A stretch of DNA of 9,562 nt from an uncultured Prevotella sp. (lineage in GTDB: Bacteria > Bacteroidota > Bacteroidia > Bacteroidales > Bacteroidaceae): positions 1-9,562 of the forward strand of contig USJD01000140.1 in NCBI GenBank assembly GCA_900554835.1. The letters are read 5' to 3'. Below, in pieces: positions 6,673 through 9,562 of this stretch (the first letter of the stretch is position 1; the number at the start of each line of letters is the position of its first letter). The translations under genes were made by a program, and so were the position numbers. Below the pieces are notes generated by a model. That model worked only from the letters and a program-made list of their open reading frames with translations, made no database searches and was not told the DNA's origin.

Positions 6673-6748
6673 ACGCAAATCCCTTGATATAGACTATAAA
6701 TCTCTGTTTACTAAGAACTTAAAGATTATGTCGTTTACTTTCTGGCTG

Positions 6749-6780
6749 CAAAATTACGAAAAAAACTTGGAGAAACCAAA
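6749..6780 (-). promoter_or_regulatory. Bacteroidota-type promoter of the secreted-protein gene
   Basis: Read on the minus strand, TTTG (6777-6780) is followed after 20 bases by TAATTTTG (6749-6756), matching the Bacteroidota -33 TTTG / -7 TAnnTTTG pattern. Transcription would start a few bases below 6749, leaving an untranslated leader of about 145-150 nt before the ATG at 6595, long enough to hold the 24-bp repeat pair. Confidence 0.65.
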
Positions 6781-6787
6781 CTTTTTT

Positions 6788-6857
6788 AAAGGTAAAAGAG
6801 TAAAAAGGTAAAAAGGGATATTGAAATGAGAAATTAGAAATTAGAAATGAGAAATGA
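6788..6857. repeat. Simple repeats: GGTAAAA tract and GAAATTA/GAAATGA heptamer array
   Basis: About 6788-6817 is an imperfect GGTAAAA-type repeat. From 6823 to 6857 there are five exact-length heptamers: GAAATGA, GAAATTA, GAAATTA, GAAATGA, GAAATGA. The heptamer is the reverse complement of the TTTCTAA unit found at 8847-8870. An open frame crosses this area but is simple-sequence only, so the 6781-6889 stretch is treated as non-coding. Confidence 0.75.
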
Positions 6858-6889
6858 AGAAAGAAATGGAAGGGGGAGGAAAGAGAAGC

Positions 6890-6920
6890 AAAAAAACTCC
6901 CAGAGTAAATCTCTGGGAGT
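6890..6920 (-). terminator. Rho-independent terminator of the ROK kinase gene
   Basis: ACTCCCAGAG (6896-6905) and CTCTGGGAGT (6911-6920) form a perfect 10-bp stem around a TAAAT loop. On the minus strand the hairpin is followed by a run of seven T (6890-6896). It lies about 93 bp past the kinase stop codon at 7014, so it ends that transcript before it reaches the promoter of the next minus-strand gene. No T-run exists on the plus-strand side, so it is one-directional. Confidence 0.92.
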
Positions 6921-7013
6921 ATCGCCTCGCATAAAAACTATCTCACGACAGAAAATACGCCAAAAAACAAAATGCTATATCTTTAAAGTTTTAGCTTATT
7001 TAAGAGGGATATC

Positions 7014-7994
7014 TTACAAATCCCAGCCCACTGCACTGGCACCAAGTACCGCAGCAGAGCTGCCATCGAGTGTAGAAATCAAGAACTTAGCCTTGCCCTT
7101 GAAAATTTTCAGTACACTCTTGTCGTAAGATTCCTTGAGAGGCTTCATCAGGAGGTCACCAGCCTTGGTAAGACCACCGAAGAATACGAATGCCTCAGGA
7201 GAACTGAACGCAGCGAAATCAGCGCAAGCCTCACCCAGCATCTTGCCAGTGAAATCATATACTCGCTTAGCCAAAGCATCACCCTTACCTGCAGCTACGC
7301 TGACATCATAAGAAGTAATATCTTCTGGCTTCATATCGCGAAGTAAAGATGGCTCGTCGCTCTTCTCGAGGAACTCACGGGCTGTGCGAGCCACACCAGT
7401 AGCAGAACAGTAAGCCTCCAAGCATCCCTTACGGCCGCAACCGCAGAGACGACCTTCCTCGCCGCGAACCATGACGACATGGCCCAACTCGCCTGCGAAA
7501 CCATCGCAGCCATAGACCATCTTGCCGTCGATCACAATGCCGGAACCAACACCTGTACCGAGTGTTATGTCGATGAAATTCTTCATACCGCGAGCCGCAC
7601 CGTAGGTCATCTCGCCCAATGCAGCAGCGTTGGCATCATTGGTAAGAGCCACAGGCAGACCACCTAATGCATCGCTGAAGAGCTTAGCCAAAGGCACTAC
7701 ACCATCGTGAGCCCAAGCCAGATTAGGAGCGAACTCGATAGTTCCGCTATAGTAATTGCCGTTAGGAGCACCGATACCCATCGCCTTGATCTTGTCGATA
7801 CCACCCACGGTATCGATGATAGGCTGGAGAGCCTCCACGGCAGCCTTTACATAGTCATTTACATCATCATAACCACCTGTCTTGATAGCAGTAGTAGCTT
7901 TTATTTCGCCACGTGCATCTACGATGCCGAATACGGAATTGGTACCTCCCAGGTCCAAACCGATTACATATGGCTTAAGTGCATTCTCTGTCAT
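7014..7994 (-). CDS. ROK family glucokinase
   Basis: A 326-aa cytoplasmic sugar kinase, most likely ATP-dependent glucokinase (glucose to glucose-6-phosphate) feeding glycolysis. Visible motifs in order: N-terminal phosphate loop DLGGTN (14-19); sugar-binding NDANAAALGE (119-128) with the probable catalytic base D120; adenosine/phosphate loop LGTGVGSG (145-152); GELGH (168-172); and the ROK zinc site with H172 and CGCGRKGCLE (184-193), ligands C184, C186 and C191. The length is normal for the family. It has no DNA-binding N-terminal domain, so it is a kinase rather than a ROK repressor. It has its own promoter and intrinsic terminator, which suggests a single-gene transcript divergent from the LysE gene. 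N-acetylhexosamine or other hexose specificity cannot be excluded from motifs alone. Confidence 0.93.
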   Translation of the reverse strand: MTENALKPYVIGLDLGGTNSVFGIVDARGEIKATTAIKTGGYDDVNDYVKAAVEALQPIIDTVGGIDKIKAMGIGAPNGNYYSGTIEFAPNLAWAHDGVVPLAKLFSDALGGLPVALTNDANAAALGEMTYGAARGMKNFIDITLGTGVGSGIVIDGKMVYGCDGFAGELGHVVMVRGEEGRLCGCGRKGCLEAYCSATGVARTAREFLEKSDEPSLLRDMKPEDITSYDVSVAAGKGDALAKRVYDFTGKMLGEACADFAAFSSPEAFVFFGGLTKAGDLLMKPLKESYDKSVLKIFKGKAKFLISTLDGSSAAVLGASAVGWDL

Positions 7995-8025
7995 GTTTTT
8001 CTTTTATTTAGTTAGAATTATGGTG

Positions 8026-8056
8026 CAAAGATATAAAAAAGTTTGTAACAAACAAA
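8026..8056 (-). promoter_or_regulatory. Bacteroidota-type promoter of the ROK kinase gene
   Basis: On the minus strand TTTG (8053-8056) is separated by 19 bases from TATCTTTG (8026-8033), an excellent fit to TTTG-N19-TAnnTTTG. The start site would be near 8019-8023, giving a leader of about 25 nt before the ATG at 7994. Confidence 0.75.
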
Positions 8057-8096
8057 GTTTTACTCGAAAAAATTACAAGATATGGCCTTTTTTTTG

Positions 8097-8104
8097 TAAC
8101 TTTG
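8097..8104 (+). promoter_or_regulatory. -7 element of the LysE-family gene promoter
   Basis: TAACTTTG fits the Bacteroidota -7 motif TAnnTTTG and follows a run of eight T (8088-8095). No TTTG is present at the expected -33 distance (about 8074-8077 reads TACA), so the promoter may be weak or activator-dependent. The motif ends only nine bases before the ATG at 8114, which implies a very short leader. Confidence 0.55.
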
Positions 8105-8113
8105 CGCCTTGTT

Positions 8114-8791
8114 ATGAATTTAGTGTTTCCGATTCAGATAAATATACTTGATTTTATATTCAAGGGAATTATCATAGGTGTGATTGCCTCAGCCCCGATG
8201 GGACCTGTTGGCATCTTGTGTATCCAGCGCACTTTGAACAAGGGCCGCTGGTTTGGTTTCGTGACGGGTGTCGGTGCCGCTTTCAGCGATATCGTGTATG
8301 CCCTCTTCACGGGTCTGGGAATGAGTTTCGTGATGGACATTGTCAATAATGCCCAAAACAAGTTCTATCTGCAGATTTTCGGAGGTCTTCTGCTCCTGGT
8401 GTTCGGCGTATATTGCTTCAAGAGCAATCCTACGAAGAACATGCATCAGAGCAGCAAGAGGCAGGGCACGCTCTGGCACAATGCCATCACCGCCTTCTTT
8501 GTCACGCTCTCCAATCCGCTCATCGTGTTCCTCTTCATGGCCACCTTTGCCCAGTTTGCCTTCGTAGTGCCGGATATGCCGCTGGAGATGGGCGTGGGCT
8601 ATCTGAGCATCATGTTCGGAGCGCTGCTGTGGTGGTTCGGTCTCACATGGCTCATCGACAAGATCAGGGGCAAGTTTGATACCAACGGCATCCTTATTAT
8701 TAATAAGGTAATAGGAAGTATCGTGATCATCTTCTCGCTCATCGCACTCGTCGGAACCGTGTTCAATCTCTATCATCTCCCGGAATTCTAA
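8114..8791 (+). CDS. LysE/RhtB family amino-acid exporter
   Basis: A 225-aa inner-membrane protein of the LysE translocator family, which exports amino acids or related small metabolites. About six hydrophobic segments are visible (roughly 13-33, 44-70, 86-103, 121-150, 161-183, 196-218). The first contains the family's APMGP loop (27-31), followed by CIQRTLNKGRW, and TLSNPLIVFLF (131-141) carries the second conserved Asn-Pro. The hydrophilic stretch at 104-119 (KSNPTKNMHQSSKRQG) is the expected loop. A TTG at 8102 would add four residues but lies inside the -7 promoter element, so the ATG at 8114 is preferred. The gene is divergent from the glucokinase and is followed 87 bp later by the DUF4924 gene in the same orientation. 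The substrate cannot be told from sequence. Confidence 0.88.
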   Translation: MNLVFPIQINILDFIFKGIIIGVIASAPMGPVGILCIQRTLNKGRWFGFVTGVGAAFSDIVYALFTGLGMSFVMDIVNNAQNKFYLQIFGGLLLLVFGVYCFKSNPTKNMHQSSKRQGTLWHNAITAFFVTLSNPLIVFLFMATFAQFAFVVPDMPLEMGVGYLSIMFGALLWWFGLTWLIDKIRGKFDTNGILIINKVIGSIVIIFSLIALVGTVFNLYHLPEF

Positions 8792-8804
8792 GGGAGCATG
8801 CCCA

Positions 8805-8870
8805 ATTTCTAATTTGAAATATAACATTTCTGATTTGAAATATAACATTTCTAATTTCTAATTTCTAATT
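8805..8870. repeat. 21-bp and 7-bp tandem repeats upstream of the DUF4924 gene
   Basis: Two 21-bp copies (8805-8825 and 8826-8846) differ at one base, and are followed by three exact ATTTCTA heptamers (8847-8867) plus ATT. Each 21-mer begins with the same heptamer, and 21 is three times 7, so the arrays share one register. The array ends eight bases before the DUF4924 ATG, filling most of the spacer that would hold its promoter or ribosome-binding region. It is the inverse orientation of the heptamer array at 6823-6857. Confidence 0.85.
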
Positions 8871-8878
8871 AAAAAAAG

Positions 8879-9430
8879 ATGTTTGTAGCTCAGGAATTAA
8901 AGAAGAAAAGTATAGCAGAATACCTTCTGTACATGTGGCAGGTGGAGGATATCATCCGTGCCTGCGGCTGTTCGCTCCCGGTTATCAAGAAGCACTATAT
9001 CGAAAATTTTGATTTCACTCCGGAACAGAAGGAGGAGGAAATCGACTGGTTTGGCAATCTCATCCGCATGATGAATGAGGAGGGAAAGCGCGAATCGGGA
9101 CATCTCAATATCAATAAGGTGCTGCTTCAGGATGTGATCGACCTGCACGGCATGCTGTTGCAGAGCACCAAGTTCCCTATCTATAATGGCGAATATTACA
9201 AGGTGCTGCCATTCATCGTGGAACTGCGCAACAGGGGCGACAAGGACGTCAACGAGATAGAAACCTGTCTGGATGCCCTCTACGGAGTGATGCTGCTCCG
9301 ACTGCAGAAGAAGCCGATTACCCCGGAAACAGAGCGTGCCATCAAGGAGATAACCACCTTCGTGGGACTGCTCAGCGACTACTATATCAAGGATCGCACC
9401 GAGGGATTGAAATTTGACGACGACATGTAG
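8879..9430 (+). CDS. DUF4924 family protein
   Basis: A 183-aa, probably cytoplasmic and mostly helical protein recognised as DUF4924, a Bacteroidota family of unknown function. Landmarks are IAEYLLYMWQVEDIIRA (12-28), the charged WFGNLIRMMNEEGKRESGHL segment (57-76), DLHGMLL (88-94), and a helical C-terminus with LDALYGVMLLRLQKKPITPET (131-151). No signal peptide, membrane segment or catalytic motif is visible. The ATG follows an A-rich stretch (8871-8877) typical of Bacteroidota translation starts, which rarely use strong Shine-Dalgarno sites. It sits between a LysE-type exporter and prfC in the same orientation; I recall similar neighbourhoods in other Bacteroidales but could not check. A link to translation is only suggested by position. 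Confidence 0.82.
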   Translation: MFVAQELKKKSIAEYLLYMWQVEDIIRACGCSLPVIKKHYIENFDFTPEQKEEEIDWFGNLIRMMNEEGKRESGHLNINKVLLQDVIDLHGMLLQSTKFPIYNGEYYKVLPFIVELRNRGDKDVNEIETCLDALYGVMLLRLQKKPITPETERAIKEITTFVGLLSDYYIKDRTEGLKFDDDM

Positions 9431-9476
9431 TTATACATTATTATATATACATATTTTAAAATCATATAAATCATAG

Positions 9477-9562
9477 ATGAAAGAAATAGAAAGAAGAAGA
9501 ACGTTTGCCATTATCTCTCACCCAGATGCTGGTAAGACAACATTGACCGAGAAATTCTTGCT
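9477..9562 (+). CDS. prfC: Peptide chain release factor 3, N-terminal fragment (window edge)
   Basis: The first 28 codons of prfC; the rest is beyond the window. RF3 is a translational GTPase that removes RF1/RF2 from the ribosome after peptide release. The fragment reads MKEIERRRTFAIISHP and continues DAGKTTLTEKFL, the characteristic RF3 start with its G1 loop HPDAGKTT (15-22), which differs from the GHVDHGKT loop of EF-Tu or IF2. The start is the ATG at 9477. The 46-bp spacer from the DUF4924 stop is very AT-rich and shows no TAnnTTTG or terminator, so co-transcription with the DUF4924 gene is possible. Confidence 0.92.
   Translation, partial: MKEIERRRTFAIISHPDAGKTTLTEKFL

Noticed and set aside
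6605..6811. 68-codon plus-strand frame containing a repeated YNS(Y/F)LNMG peptide
   Set aside because: The peptide repeat simply reflects the 24-bp DNA duplication. The frame runs through the opposite gene's leader and promoter, and shows no promoter of its own.
6847..7128. 93-codon plus-strand frame over the kinase terminator
   Set aside because: It starts in simple repeats, crosses a perfect terminator hairpin and ends inside the kinase gene; it is Lys/Arg/Ser composition only.
8102..8113. TTG start that would extend the LysE protein by four residues
   Set aside because: The codon overlaps the TAACTTTG promoter element and would lie upstream of the expected transcript start; the ATG at 8114 fits better.
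8189..8848. 219-codon open frame antisense to the LysE gene
   Set aside because: It mirrors the LysE gene's codon pattern, is rich in His/Glu/Arg with no recognisable domain, and the plus-strand frame has clear family motifs and a promoter element.

Overview
The window looks like chromosomal DNA from a gut or oral Bacteroidota, most likely a Prevotellaceae member (Prevotella/Segatella, copri-like). The evidence is a GH127 glycosidase, a BT4734-type primase-helicase, a DUF4924 gene, a secreted protein with a C-terminal tail resembling a type IX secretion sorting signal, and promoters of the Bacteroidota TTTG / TAnnTTTG type. No tRNA, rRNA, CRISPR array, transposase or integrase gene was found. 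LAYOUT: (1) 1-1907 (+) is the 3' part of a GH127 beta-L-arabinofuranosidase gene that starts before the window. (2) 1908-2261 has no gene. It holds a mosaic of short degenerate repeats, a GC-rich palindrome and a 15-bp tandem repeat. (3) 2262-5520 (+) is a two-gene accessory module: a 913-aa primase-helicase (BT4734-like N-terminal domain plus DUF3987 P-loop ATPase) that overlaps by 29 bp a 181-aa DUF5675 protein. The DUF5675 protein has a His...Gly-Cys pattern reminiscent of L,D-transpeptidases. (4) 5606-6595 (-) is a secreted protein with a signal peptide, an acidic repeat, helical FIVAR-like repeats and a sorting-type tail. Its promoter lies about 150 bp upstream, and the leader carries a 24-bp tandem duplication. 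(5) 7014-7994 (-) is a ROK-family glucokinase with its own promoter and a textbook intrinsic terminator at 6890-6920. (6) 8114-8791 (+), divergent from the kinase, is a LysE-family exporter that may be translated almost without a leader. (7) 8879-9430 (+) is a DUF4924 gene, and (8) 9477 onward (+) is the first 28 codons of prfC (release factor 3). HOW THE PARTS RELATE: The GH127 gene (release of arabinose from plant glycans) and the glucokinase are carbohydrate functions. The LysE, DUF4924 and prfC genes look like conserved core genes in one orientation. The primase-helicase/DUF5675 pair is the accessory element and the best candidate for an undescribed system. A replication-type enzyme coupled to a possible cell-wall enzyme mirrors the amidase-containing BT4734/DUF3987 cassettes of other Bacteroidota, but here the linked HU and amidase genes are absent. 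Several spacers carry short-period repeats (7, 12, 15, 21 and 24 bp), which could vary in copy number between strains.
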